Position numbers and translations under genes: made by a program | In this document: positions 1 through 10,800 of the stretch, in pieces | Layout of the letters: each line of letters starts with the position of its first letter | Position numbering within the stretch: the first letter of the stretch is position 1 | Assembly: GCA_022410635.1 (NCBI GenBank) | Contig: JAJVDF010000135.1 | Coordinates: forward strand, 2,734 to 66,733 | DNA from: Tretioscincus oriximinensis | Taxonomy: Eukaryota > Chordata > Lepidosauria > Squamata > Gymnophthalmidae | Length of the DNA: 64,000 bases | Direction of reading: 5' to 3' | Notes under the pieces: model-generated | Database searches by the model: none | Told to the model about the DNA's origin: nothing | The model's input: the letters and a program-made list of their open reading frames with translations, nothing else

Positions 1-199
1 GGTATTATGTTTTTGTTTATGTCTTTTGTTATTGTTATGTTTGGAGTTTTGCCACATAAAATTTAATAAAAATTAAATAATAATTAAAAAAATATAGAAT
101 TTTACAGCCATCTTTTTATAATATCAATAATAGATTTACATTCTTTTTGCCAGACTGTCCTCCCCGGACAGTAGCTTTAGCCATTTCTTTTTGACATTA
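1..199. other. AT-rich unassigned sequence
   Basis: Very AT-rich leader to the first CR1. I see no gene, RNA or repeat structure that I can name. Confidence 0.5.
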
Positions 200-869
200 T
201 CAGAAGTTCTTATTCCCATATACCTCAAATGTCTCACTCGCAACACTTTGAATCTGGTATCACCACATCTCANAAAAGATATTGTGGAACTAGAGAAGGT
301 GCAAAAAAGGGCAACAAAAATTATCAAGGTACTGGAGACCTCCCTTATGAAGCCAGGCTTGAAGGGCGGCATTTATTTGTACTTATTTTCGACCCATACT
401 CTAAATTCATGCATGGAATGGATAAGGTAAATAGAGAAAAAGTATGTTCTCTATCACACAACACTAAGACCAGGAGGCATTCCTTGAAACTAATGGGCAG
501 AAGAGTGAGAACAGGCAAACGAAAGTATTTTTTTCACCCAGAGGGTGAGCAGCCTGTGGAATTTACTTCTAAAAGAGGTTGTGGTAGCTAGCAGCTTGGA
601 TAGCTTTAAGACAGGATTATACAGGTTTATGGACAAAAAGGGTATAAATGGCTACTAGGATGAATCTCTTGGTACTGCCTCCAGGATGGAGCAACATGCA
701 GGATTCTAGAAATACCATTTGAAGGGAGTCAAGAACAGATGAAAAAAGTGCCTTCTTCTGCTTGAGAGTTCCCAGATGCAATTGGTGGGCCACTGTGTGA
801 GACAGAATGCTGGCCTAGATGGACTCTGGCCCGATTAAGCAAGGCTCCTCTTATGTTCCTATGTAGTAT
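200..869 (+). mobile_element. CR1 LINE 3' end, 5'-truncated
   Basis: Sense-strand CR1 non-LTR retrotransposon. The first part still translates to the end of the reverse transcriptase ORF (SPHL, then DIVELEKVQKRATK), matching the better preserved copy at 40206. It then follows the usual CR1 3' course: FHPEG block, GLYRFMDKKGIN-like block, the GGAGCAACA...GCAGGATTC segment, GGGCCACTGTGTGAGACAGA, and a terminal CTTATGTTCCTATGTA. Frameshifts and an N break the frame, so it is dead. It is more diverged than the copies at 40206 and 48416, suggesting an older insertion. Confidence 0.9.
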
Positions 870-3800
870 ATCCATTTCTCTAAAGACCACACAGAGGAGT
901 CCTTAAAATCTAGAACTATTACCCATTGTACTACTTTTAGCATTGTTTCAATGAGGTATCTATCTTTGGTGGTGTGAGGTATGTGGCTTACTTCTAATGT
1001 TATACAGATTTCAAAAGACCATCGAAATAGATCTTCGTATCAGCACTAATTATTGCACCTGCACTTTTCCATTGATTTTCACAGTTCCACCATATGTCTT
1101 GTAGTTGTGCTTGTTCCTCCCAGTCTTAAATGCACTTCCATCCCAAGTTCAAAACTGCCCATAACTTTAGTAGAGAGAAGGAGGTGCTGAAAGGCCAGCA
1201 CACTTCCAAAGAAATCTGCCAGTGGTTTTAATCTTCTTCTACACACTTATTCTTATGGTTCCCCTCAGCACATTTGTACATCACACATCAGGTCCCAAAC
1301 TCTTCATTTTCTCACTCCTTTTCACAGAGGTCGGAGAAGTGATTCTTCAGGCTTTGGGAATACAGGGCACAAGTGACAATTAAACAGAGGAAGAGTTATC
1401 CTTCTCCCTTTACTTATGAATCATGCTGTCTCTCCAGTCCATGATATTTGTGACTGTAATTGTGCAGAAATGGCTTCCCTGATTTCTGGAAAAAGAAGGG
1501 AGGAAATGAAATGTTTTGGGGCAAAAAGGAAATTCATTGACTTAATATTGCTGGCTTGGCAGGCAGTCTGAGACAGGCAGGGTGGAACAAATTTAGATGT
1601 CATCTGCACACAGTGGCTGGGCTTCTTGCATGACTCTGGAACTGCACACATGGCATTGTTGTCCAGAAGGTGTGGTCTGAGCAGGCACATGCATCTCATG
1701 GCACAGTAGATTATGATGCTTTTCTGGTCAGCATCCCCAAAAGAACCTATTTATTTTAAGCATGGTTATGTCAAATTTGAGTCAACTTGATGTCAATTTT
1801 CCAAAATTGAGTTTGGAAAAATATTGATTTGCAGATAATAAGAAGGGAGAAAAGTCCATTTCTTTTTTCAGATAAATTAAATGTCAAAAATGTCCTTAAT
1901 TCCCAAAATATTTTTGTCTGTTAGTTTGTTCAAACTCTAATAGAGTGTATTCCAACTAATAAAAATAAATATATTACTATTAAAGGATAAGAGTGGACTT
2001 ATAAATATACATAATAATGGGAAAGAGCCTTTGAGGTCTCCTGAACGTAATGTATTTTGATAAGGCTTCTCAATTTTTTAGATCTCAAGTATAACATTAA
2101 AAAGGAGTGTTGCCTAGAGAAGATAATAAATTATTTCAATACAACACTAGTGGTCGATGAGAATATTAACAATATCTCCTTTGTTAAATTGCCTCCAACA
2201 ACAAAGTCCAGATAGTATCCTACTTTCTCTTCCCTTCCTTGACCCATGCACCCCTTAACCCTGGAATTCTGACAGAATAGGGAGAGGGAGAGAGGGAGAG
2301 AGAGGGGGGGGAGAGGGAGAGAGGGAGAGAGGGAGTGGAGGAGAAAGAGAAAGAGAAGGAGAAGACTTTTCACTCTACATATGTTCCAAAAACCAGCTAC
2401 CCTGTCCATCAGTAAACTCTTTCAGTTAAATTAAGCACAGGTCTTTCTGTTTTAAGTCATCAGTTAAGGTTCATCAGAAAGTTTCTGGAGAGCTATTTTG
2501 GCTGAGTTCCTCTTCCCTATGGAACTGCGATCCAACCAACAGAGTTACAATGCTGACCAGCATGGGTATCAGTATTCATTACCTACTGTGCTAATTATTT
2601 TGTAGCAATATTTAGTAGCTTTGAGAATAGTAAAGTAATGGAAATGTTTGTATTTTTAGATATTTTAATTTAATAGATTTAATTTGATGCTAATTGTTTA
2701 TCTCAATTGCTTCTCTTAATGAGAATGCATAAGGATACTTCCTCTTCCCTGTATCTATAATTGCACATCTTACAGGGTGCCTTAAGATGTCAGCCCTTTC
2801 TCTAGCTTACTAAGAACTGAATCATGCAATTTTGCTGGNCCAGAAGTAATTTTATCCAATAAAATATACCCTCCCACAAAAAANCCCAATTTATTTCACT
2901 GTAAATGCAGCACTAAATAGTGAAGCTGNGGTGATGTTGCTAAGCAACTAAAGCTCAACAACAAAGAGAAAGCAAAAATATTGATTAAATGTCTGTACAT
3001 AATGGTGATCATTTAAAGATTCTGTTGTAGAATTAGAAGATCTTCTCACAAAACAGTCTGATGAATTAGTGTAGAATATAGTCATGTTTTCAATCATTTT
3101 ANTGGTGCAGAGTCCATTTATAAATAGAGTGCAAATCTTCAGGTCCTGCTGCCTTGAAAACTTTAATATGGAAATCAGCTGTATAGTAATGGAATCTTAA
3201 AAGCTTTTCCCCTGTTTCCTGACGTTTGAAGAGGATATAAATCATATATTGAAATGGTTATAGTTGCAATCAAAGATGAACAAGTGAGCTATAAGAGTAT
3301 TATGCTCTTCACAGCATCATTAAGCATGCTGTGAAGATCAGATGAATAAATGTTCCTTTTCTGTTCTGGTGATGATGTACTACATCAGGAAATGAGATGT
3401 GTGGGAGAAGATGTTGTGAATCCAGCTGCTCGTCAGCTGACCCTTGACTGATGTGGGAAAGAAGAGGTGGGAAAGCAAGAGAAGGAAGTCTCTTCTCAGT
3501 ACCTCAGAGAGCATCCCCACGTATCAATGTGGTGCCTTTCAGCACCCTGAAATCCATGTGACTTAGCTTAAAACCCCTGAGCCTTCACAGAGTATATGAG
3601 TGCCTGGACAGTTATAGAAAAAGATGAAGACAAAAGAAAAGAGACAGAGAGTAAAGTTGGAACCTCAGGAAGCACTTAGTGAGGTGCTAGAGAAAGGCCT
3701 GAAGGACCCCATTTATTGCAATACAGGAATACCGTGACCTAAATTGGGTGGCACATCAATCAGTTATTTTGCGTGCAACTGGCCAGGGGACTAGAAGAGA

Positions 3801-4031
3801 AGCCTGAGTTGCTGCAGGACCATGTGTTCATTCTGCAGACTTCATAGCTGGATACATCTGGGACAGGTAGTCAATCAGAAAACAATGCATCTCTAGTGCC
3901 ATGCAGGTCAGCAGCAGATTTGACAGCTGCTGTTAGGGTTGCATGTTNAACCATTGCAAGACCAATATACTAACATTGAATATCTGTCACTGTCTGTGGT
4001 GAAGAATGGCAGCTTCCACTGACTGATCCGT
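870..4031. other. Unassigned intergenic stretch
   Basis: Apart from the purine tract listed separately, I see no exon-like frame with splice context, no RNA gene and no recognisable transposon boundary. Open frames are short and use no recognisable domain. Old, decayed repeats could be present but cannot be recognised by eye. Confidence 0.5.
2279..2365. repeat. (GGGAGA)n-type purine tract
   Basis: An almost unbroken run of G and A built from GGGAGA/GAGGGA/GAGAAA units, with a nine-G run inside. The complementary strand is all pyrimidine, so translation of it gives the SLPLPPLSLPLSL frame seen on the minus strand, which is not a gene. Mirror-symmetrical polypurine tracts can form triplex DNA. 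That is a physical property and not evidence of function here. Confidence 0.9.
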
Positions 4032-4650
4032 AAGAACATAAGAAGAGCCATACTGGATCAGGCCACAGCCCATCAAGTCTAGCATTCTGTGTCACACAGA
4101 GGCCCACCAGATGCACCTGGGCAGTCCAAACAGAGGAAAGCAAAATATGCACCGCTTCATGACTCCCTGCAAATGGTATTTCAGGAATCTTGCCTGTTGC
4201 TCCATCCCCGAGGCAGCATCCAGATATCCATCCTGGTATCCATCTATACCCTTGGTGTCCATAAACCTGTCTAGTCCTGTNTTGAAACTATCCAAGCTGT
4301 TAGCTACCACTACCTCTTCAGGAAGTAAATTCCACAGATGACCCTCTGGGTGAAAAAATACTTTCCTTTTTCTGTTCTCATTTTTCTATCCAACAGTTTT
4401 AAGGAGTGCTCTCTGGTCCTAGTGTTGTGTGGAAGAGAAAACATTTTTTCTCTATTCACCCTGTCCATCTCATGCATGATTTTGTACACTTCAATCAGAC
4501 CACCTCTCAAATGTCACCTTTCAAGGCTGAAGAGGCCCAGACGTTGCAGCCTGACTTCATAAGGGAGGTGCTCCAGACCCTTGGTTATTTTTGTTGCCCT
4601 TTCTGCACCTTCTCCAGTTCCAAAATATCCCTCTTGAGATGTGGTGACCA
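4032..4650 (-). mobile_element. CR1 LINE 3' end
   Basis: Read on the minus strand this ends in the CR1 terminal repeat (complement of AAGAACATAAGAAGAGCCAT at 4032). It runs back through the 3' UTR into the last part of the reverse transcriptase frame near 4560-4650 (ILELEKVQKGQQ-like, frame-shifted). The outer end is clean and the 5' end is truncated, as is usual for CR1. It is close in sequence to the copies at 34689 and 63646. Confidence 0.92.
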
Positions 4651-5547
4651 TATATTTGCTTCATTATGCTCAAATACAAANAGATTGTGCATTGTGTAGA
4701 AAATGGTCTTACAATTGTAATATCACAATAAAGGTTAATGTGCAATTAAGGAAAACTCTGCAGTTATAGGTACTTTTATATTGCTAGTTTCAATTTTCTG
4801 TCATACAGCCACCAGATGTCACTGCAGGATAAATTATTAATGATTACAGAATGCTTAGAAAAAAAGTATAACCTATCCAAGATTAACCAATGAAAACCAA
4901 AGCAAAAATATTAACGTAGCTAGAGAAATGGTNTGAATGGTAGTGTGAGTGAATGGTATAGTGCATCAAGTTCCTTTTAAATATCAAGGTAGAGTGTATA
5001 TTCTGTCACATTTGGTGGAATTTTGCCTCCCTTCAGACATTAATCTTCAAAATCTGCTGTATACCAATACTCCATAGTAGACGCTAAGATATGCTTTGCC
5101 TAGACATGTTGGCTATCCTAGTCATAAGATTCTTCTATGCACAGGGCCAGCCCTCCCCTCATTGATTTGCAAGCAGTTCTTTTTGATTGGACACTGTCTT
5201 CAAAGATGGGAATCCATCTTATCATTAATTCTTGTGAAGCTAACTCGCATAGCTAAGAAAATGCAGAGAAATGATATATACATTGCTGCAGATGTTCTTG
5301 GAATCACTATGTATTGGGGGTATAAGGATCAAATGATACTACAGATTGGTGCAATCTGAGACAGTGAAGTAAACCAAATAACCAAAGTACTCAAATTATG
5401 TATTTATTTACTAATGATAATATTTGTATCTCACTCTTTACTATGTGGTCTCACGGAAGATTAGTTAATAAAAGCAGTAAAATACAGTAGGTTAACATAA
5501 ACCTATAATTCTTCCCCATATGTTTCAAAACAAATACAAATTAAGGA
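4651..5547. other. Unassigned intergenic stretch
   Basis: AT-rich with no recognisable gene, RNA or element. The frame at 5096-5359 has no recognisable domain and no coding-like composition, so I treat it as chance. Confidence 0.5.
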
Positions 5548-5657
5548 TAGGCTAACCAGATGACCCCTTTTGGGGGGGTAGAAACCTGCTTTTGGAGTGC
5601 TGGGTTTTCAACCCAACCCCCCCCCCCCAAAAAAAAAGGAGTCATCTGGTCAGCCTA
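5548..5657. mobile_element. Foldback hAT-like MITE, 110 bp, with perfect 8-bp target duplication
   Basis: Terminal inverted repeats TAGGCTAACCAGATGACCCC and, at the right end, the complement of TAGGCTGACCAGATGACTCC. The 8-bp target duplication ATTAAGGA lies at 5540-5547 and 5658-5665. A perfect 8-bp duplication is the hallmark of hAT superfamily transposons. Between the repeats lie a G run and a C/A run that complement one another, so the whole element folds into one long hairpin. No transposase is present, so it would have to be moved by one encoded elsewhere. Larger relatives lie at 28956 and 31541. Confidence 0.88.
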
Positions 5658-5764
5658 ATTAAGGAAAATATTCATTGCTCCATAAATCATCTTCCTTTGG
5701 CCAATTCATTGGCTGGATCCATAGCCATGTAGTAAATGCTCTGTATAATACACTACAGATGACT

Positions 5765-6398
5765 TGCCGTGGAAAGGAGGAAGGGAGATCACACCTTTTA
5801 ACTTGAACAAATAATTTATTAAATATTAACAATACTCAAAAACCCCTAACGCAAACGCATCACATTAACGGAACCCGAAATCTAACATTATAAAGTGCTT
5901 GAACAACAACCGAATGTTACACAATAACTAAGTAATTCACCAATAACCCAAAGTGTCAACAATAACCCAAAGTGGAGAGAAATAGGCCATGGCTTGAGTA
6001 GGAGAATGGGAAGGNGCAACAGCTTGGCAGTCGCCCCAGGTCAGCCACCTGGCCTGACCGGCATCACTGGCCCAGGTCAGCCACCCCGGCCTGACCTGCG
6101 ACCAGCTGGGCCACGCCCCTGTCGTGGCCCATCTGGGTGCCTGCTCCTCTCANCGCGGCAGCCCATGCCATATCACATGACCGGCTCGGGCCTGTCCCCT
6201 AGACTCTGCTGGTCCACACCCCGGTGACNTGGGACCTGGGGCTGCCTCCTCCCGGCAGGCCAGCACCCCCTTTCGTCTAGGCGCCCGAGCCATTCGTCAT
6301 CAGCCAGACAACCCACCCTTCCGGTGGGCGGTNCCATTCCGAGGATCAGAGAGGTTGTGGGTGCCTTCAAGAATCCATCCTGTGTTCGGCCCACCTCA
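5765..6398 (-). mobile_element. Solo LTR-like insert, 634 bp, 6-bp target duplication
   Basis: Begins TGCCGTGG and ends CCACCTCA, so it has the TG...CA termini of a retroviral-type LTR. It is flanked by the perfect direct repeat ATGACT at 5759-5764 and 6399-6404. On the minus strand a polyadenylation signal AATAAA (TTTATT at 5815-5820) sits about 50 bases before the end, where R/U5 would be. The other half is GC- and CpG-rich and holds a tandem repeat. No internal gag or pol sequence remains, so it would be a solo LTR left by recombination. The family is not recognised. A DNA element with TG/CA ends is the alternative. Confidence 0.6.
6037..6096. repeat. 36-bp tandem repeat with internal dyads inside the LTR-like insert
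   Basis: CAGGTCAGCCACC recurs at 6037 and 6073, a period of 36 bp. Each unit pairs GGTCAGCC with a nearby GGCCTGACC, so each can form a small stem. Such direct repeats are typical of LTR U3 enhancer regions. Confidence 0.75.
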
Positions 6399-6479
6399 AT
6401 GACTCCAAACCTGATTCACCTACCAGTCCCCCAGGTAGGCACTCAGGTTCGGAACCCTTTTATGAAGGGCCCTCAAACT

Positions 6480-6895
6480 ATGAGGTAGCCATGGGGACCC
6501 CTTTCCTCAGGTTTTGTTGGCTCCTCTCAACTTCGCCAAGCTGTGCCACCGCCACTAGAGCGTCCGCCGGCGAATGTGGCAAAATGGCGGGTGCCGGAGC
6601 GTTTTATTCTTCCGTCGCCCTGAAGCCACGTCATCACCTCGCGCTCACTTCCGGGCAGTGAGGTGATGCAGCCAGCTGGAGTGTCCCCTCCTCCCTCCCG
6701 GCAAATTACCGCGCCGGCGCAGTTGCGCCGGCAGCGGACTTACCATTCCATCCAGATGCAAAAAGAAACTCGTTCTCTTTCTGGTACATTTAACTACAAT
6801 CCCCATGAGGTTTTGCAAGTCTACAATTCCCATGAAGCTCTGCCTCTCTTCTGTCATTGGCTGCACATCCCCCCTTATAATTGGGCGGGCAAATC
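6480..6895. promoter_or_regulatory. CpG-rich promoter-like region
   Basis: I count at least 20 CpG dinucleotides in 6541-6740, against a CpG-poor background. Motifs visible: AAAATGGCGG (YY1-like) at 6591, CACGTCATC (CRE-like) near 6628, ACTTCCGG (ETS-like) near 6647, GC-rich GCGCCGGCGC near 6711, two ZNF143-like boxes (AACTACAATCCCCATG at 6792 and TCTACAATTCCCATG at 6820), an inverted CCAAT box (ATTGG at 6856) and GGGCGGGC at 6883. This mix is typical of TATA-poor CpG promoters. No coding exon follows on either strand, so a lncRNA promoter, a repeat-borne promoter or a methylation-free relic are all possible. Confidence 0.5.
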
Positions 6896-8496
6896 AAAGA
6901 GAGAGAGAGGGAAATAAAACTTTTAGGCTGCACTGTGTTTTTAATCAAAATTGCTGTTTCCCTGCCTAAATTGTGCAGGGAAAGCAGCTTTTGCATATCT
7001 GCCTGGTTGAAGCAAGGACAAACTTCATGCAAGACACCACAATTCTGTCTACACAATGGGGCCCTGGTGAGAGGACTGCATCTTTCACTATGGAAGCAGA
7101 ACACAAGTATGGGGAACAAAACTCTGAATATTGACCTTTTTGCCACTACTGCTGCTGGAAACCTGTGTTAATGTGAAGCAAATATCCCATAAACAAAATA
7201 ATAACATGAAAAAATCCTTGTCTGAAGCACTAATTTACTAGATAGATAGTTAAGGAATACACATTTCCTTTCTTATCCAGATGTATTGAAATATTGTATT
7301 ACTATCTAACATTTATAGCCAGCATCAGCACTGAGCTGTTAGCAGTCCTCACAATTATCAGCTATATGTCACTTCAGAACATTATGTATGATGTCACAAT
7401 CAAATTTTAATGTATAGCACTTTCATTTATTTCAAGGAATTAGAAGGTATATCTCCTGTTCACATTCAGGCACCTCTTTGTATGAATTTACACAAGTTNT
7501 GGAGTGAAATTCATCATAGTTCAAAGGGCCTACACAAATCTTTCATTTCCAGAGGTAGCATATCACAATAGGCACTATGTTAAGTCATGAGTAAGATTTG
7601 CACCTAAAAAGTCAGCACCATAGCTACTGTTTTCATTTATTTCTCTTCGAAGGTAGTAAGGTGTGAAATAGCAAAGCTGTTTTGAAAGGATATGATTAGT
7701 CTGGTGTGACCGATTCCAACATTATTTTTTTTTAGCAGGAGATGGACAGTTTGTGGAAAGAAGTGCAAACCTCTAGCTCTAATGTAATGAAGTCTTTATT
7801 TTTCAACTTTCCCTAGGGTTTCAGCTTGAAATCTGCTAAACCAAGACAAGGCCCTATCCATGACAGAATTAATTACTCTTATTTACATAGATAAATGCAA
7901 ACTAGATCATGACTGAGATCATCTAACATTTCTATGTGATCATTTCACTTTTAGTTAATCAGTCCTTCTACTTTGGGGGCATTTTAAATCATATAGCATA
8001 TACACACTGAAAAAGAATTTACTTTGTTGCTCAGATTATGTTAACATTTGACTTTTGCTCTTGGTCATTTCAATATAAAGGGATTGAGCCATTGATTGCT
8101 TGGCATGGTTAATTATTAAGAAAAAACTAGGCATGATTTATTAGAAACAATTCAATTAATAAAACACACTTCAGAAGCTATATTCCAGACAAATCTTTTA
8201 GTCTTCTGTCTCCAAAAAATATTCAGATGAAATTCACTTACTCATTGCTTGCTGACCCATTATCTACCCATTATGCAGTGTTGACACTTTCTTCTTTTCA
8301 TTGATAATCTAGTAAATTTAATCACTCACTCAAAACCTTTAACATTTTTTTCTTTAATTAAGCCTTGCACTTTCAAGCACCTACAGATGATAAATTCCTT
8401 CCCTCACTTTTGATAAAAAGGTACCGAAACGAAATGGTTTCATTTTTTAAAAGAAAAAATGCTAACAGATCTCAACAATTTTGAGTCAATAAAGAT
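6896..8496. other. Unassigned intergenic stretch
   Basis: Starts with a short (GA)n run at 6897-6910 followed by AATAAA. I see no exon or named repeat in the rest. The frames at 6790-7171 overlap on opposite strands and show no domain. Confidence 0.45.
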
Positions 8497-8501
8497 GAAT
8501 T

Positions 8502-9085
8502 TGGTGGGCTAAAGGGAAACAGGCACCGAGAGACCGAATATAGCAATAATATAACATTTATTAAACTTAATTTACAATTGTCTTCAAGTATAATGTCGGA
8601 TCATAGAACAAAATTGGATCATAGAACAATATCGNATCATAGAACAATATTGGAACTATAAAAGGCCATATTATGACCTTTTAGGAGTGTGTAAGGAAGC
8701 ACATCTGGCTGACAGTCCCGCACAGCCCTGCATTGGGGCGCTCCAGAGACTAACNCCATTCACCCTTTGGAATAGCCACATCCGCTGCTCGCTTCCTGCA
8801 AGCCCCGCCTGGCCCACCCGGCACCAGATGGGTAACAACCAACTTGCTCACATGCCCAATTCTGCCCAGCCCTTGCTTAAGGCAGTCACCNGTTGGCACC
8901 TCAGTGAGCTCCGCCCAGTCCAATGCTTGAGTCGGACCAAACGAGGATCAAGGAGGTTTTTTCGGGGNTCTCAAGACGGCAGCCTATATTGAAGCACCCC
9001 CTCCCCAATTCAGGATCATGATTGGCTTCATTCCGTGCCTTAGGGAAGCCATGTGACGCTGAACCCCTTTGGAGGGGCTCTCACA
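8502..9085 (-). mobile_element. Solo LTR-like insert, 584 bp
   Basis: Plus-strand ends are TGGTGGGC and TCTCACA, so on the minus strand it reads TGTGAGAG...GCCCACCA. The flanks GAATT (8497-8501) and AAATT (9086-9090) agree at 4 of 5 bases, fitting an aged 5-bp duplication. A minus-strand AATAAA lies at 8557-8562, about 55 bases before the end, as in an LTR R/U5. The middle is GC-rich. It resembles the 5765 insert in layout but not in terminal sequence. No internal viral genes are seen. Confidence 0.5.
8600..8653. repeat. Three 18-bp tandem units in the LTR-like insert
   Basis: ATCATAGAACAA recurs at 8600, 8618 and 8636 with a strict 18-bp period and small differences between units. One unit carries an N. 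Confidence 0.85.
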
Positions 9086-9090
9086 AAATT

Positions 9091-10699
9091 TTGGGGATAG
9101 TTAAGGGAAATCTGTGAATACATTTGATTTTACTTCTGTTCTACCTACCTTATATGATGTTCTCCTGCCCTTTGACTTGTTTTGCAGCAGCTATTAAGTT
9201 GATCAAGCTGAATTAAGTTTGGCTGCCTACATTGTGCAACTTTGATCCCTGGATTGGAGGTTAAAAAATTNTATCTCACAAATACTGCTATCTACCAAGT
9301 TGTTGGGAAAGCAGGCATATATGTGTTCTCCATGAACTGCTGGTTCCATCCTCCACAAAACTACCATTTATTTTTGTGCCTGAAAACCAAGTCTTTGCTT
9401 CATGTTCATTTTAAACTCCTCCAGTAATTGCTACCTTAAAGTCATTTATTTGTTCTTGAGACTTAAGGTGCAACACAGACAGTAGTCATTTTGTCATCAT
9501 TACATTGGCTTAGTACAGCATAAAAGAAAGTGATCTTATCTGAGATGATAAAATGCCCCAATTAGTTTTAAATGGAGGCAAGTTATACCATACATTTGTT
9601 ATAGTAATTCTGACATAAAGACAAAGAAACCTATCAAGAACGATACTACACATCTCCCATTAATTTTTTACTTTATTAACGTTCATGTATGTAATTCAGA
9701 CATCATTTCTCATCTGCTTTGCAGTATAAAGATGCAGATAGTGGCCTAGAAAGTGGTCTAAAGAGCCTGCTGCCCACATGTTATTTCAGGCTATCATACA
9801 AATTACCTTTAAAAACCCTTTTCTTTTGATGTTTCACACACTTTAAGAATCCAACTATTTGTTCAAATCAAACTGGTTTGAACCTGTTTAACCCTATTCT
9901 AATATGAAATAAGGAATATAAACTTTGATTTTCTTAATTACACAAGAGTAATTTAACTATCAAACTAAAATGAATGAAAAATATAAGCATAGTTCTACTT
10001 TTAGTGTACATCAGTTCTAAGACATAAGCAAAAAATAATGGATGTTTTTGAAGATTAATTCCANATAATCAATGTAAAATTGCAGTCAACAATCCAAACT
10101 TAATTACAATGCCAACAGTTGGAAGGCAATTAANACCTCAGCCTTTCTTCCAAACCTCTAGAGAATAGCCCTTTCATTTTCGTTTCTCAATTTATACCCA
10201 TTAATTAGAAAAGTAGAAAAATGTTTACTGTGCTTTTTCACCATTTGATGACAGTCACAGTGCACAGTCCATCAACTAATATGGGAATGGATTGGAATTG
10301 GTTTATCTGAAGAAAAACATACAAAGCAGATTCAGCACCTTCCTTTGGCCTAAATAAATATATCAAAACTGTTTTCCAAGTGTTTAAAGATAAGTATGGT
10401 AATTATAAAACCTTAGCGTAGTTTTGTTCAACTTAACTTACTTTAGATGCTTGGGGCTATCTCTACAGTTAATAAAAAGATTGAAAGTGTTTATATAGTG
10501 AATGGTCTGGGGACTCAGCATGTGTCAACTTTGGTAGTAGATGCGCTCGTAGATAACTCCGCTTAGAGGCACCACTTTTGGGAGATTAATCCAGCTGCGA
10601 TTTTGGCAACCCGACTTTAAAGGGCAGCCTTTGCNGCATGCAACCAGTGAATACAGCAACTGTAAGTCTGAATCAGCTCTTACAATGCAATCTTCCCAA
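9091..10699. other. Unassigned intergenic stretch
   Basis: AT-rich, no gene or named repeat recognised. The last 200 bases (from about 10500) are more GC-rich and could be upstream sequence belonging to the L1 that follows, but I cannot place that boundary. Confidence 0.4.
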
Positions 10700-10800
10700 A
10701 AAATTCAGAATCCCCCTCCCCACCAGGGTGCTGTGTAAGATGGCGGGGGCAGCAACTCCTGTTTGATGTCCCCCAACCGTTACAAAATTACAAGAAAATT

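Noticed and set aside
2131..2409. Leu/Ser/Pro-rich 92-codon frame on the minus strand
   Set aside because: Translation of the polypurine tract; no start context or domain.
5994..6394. Two GC-rich frames on opposite strands
   Set aside because: They lie in the LTR-like insert and its tandem repeat, contain Ns, and show no domain. High GC lowers stop frequency.
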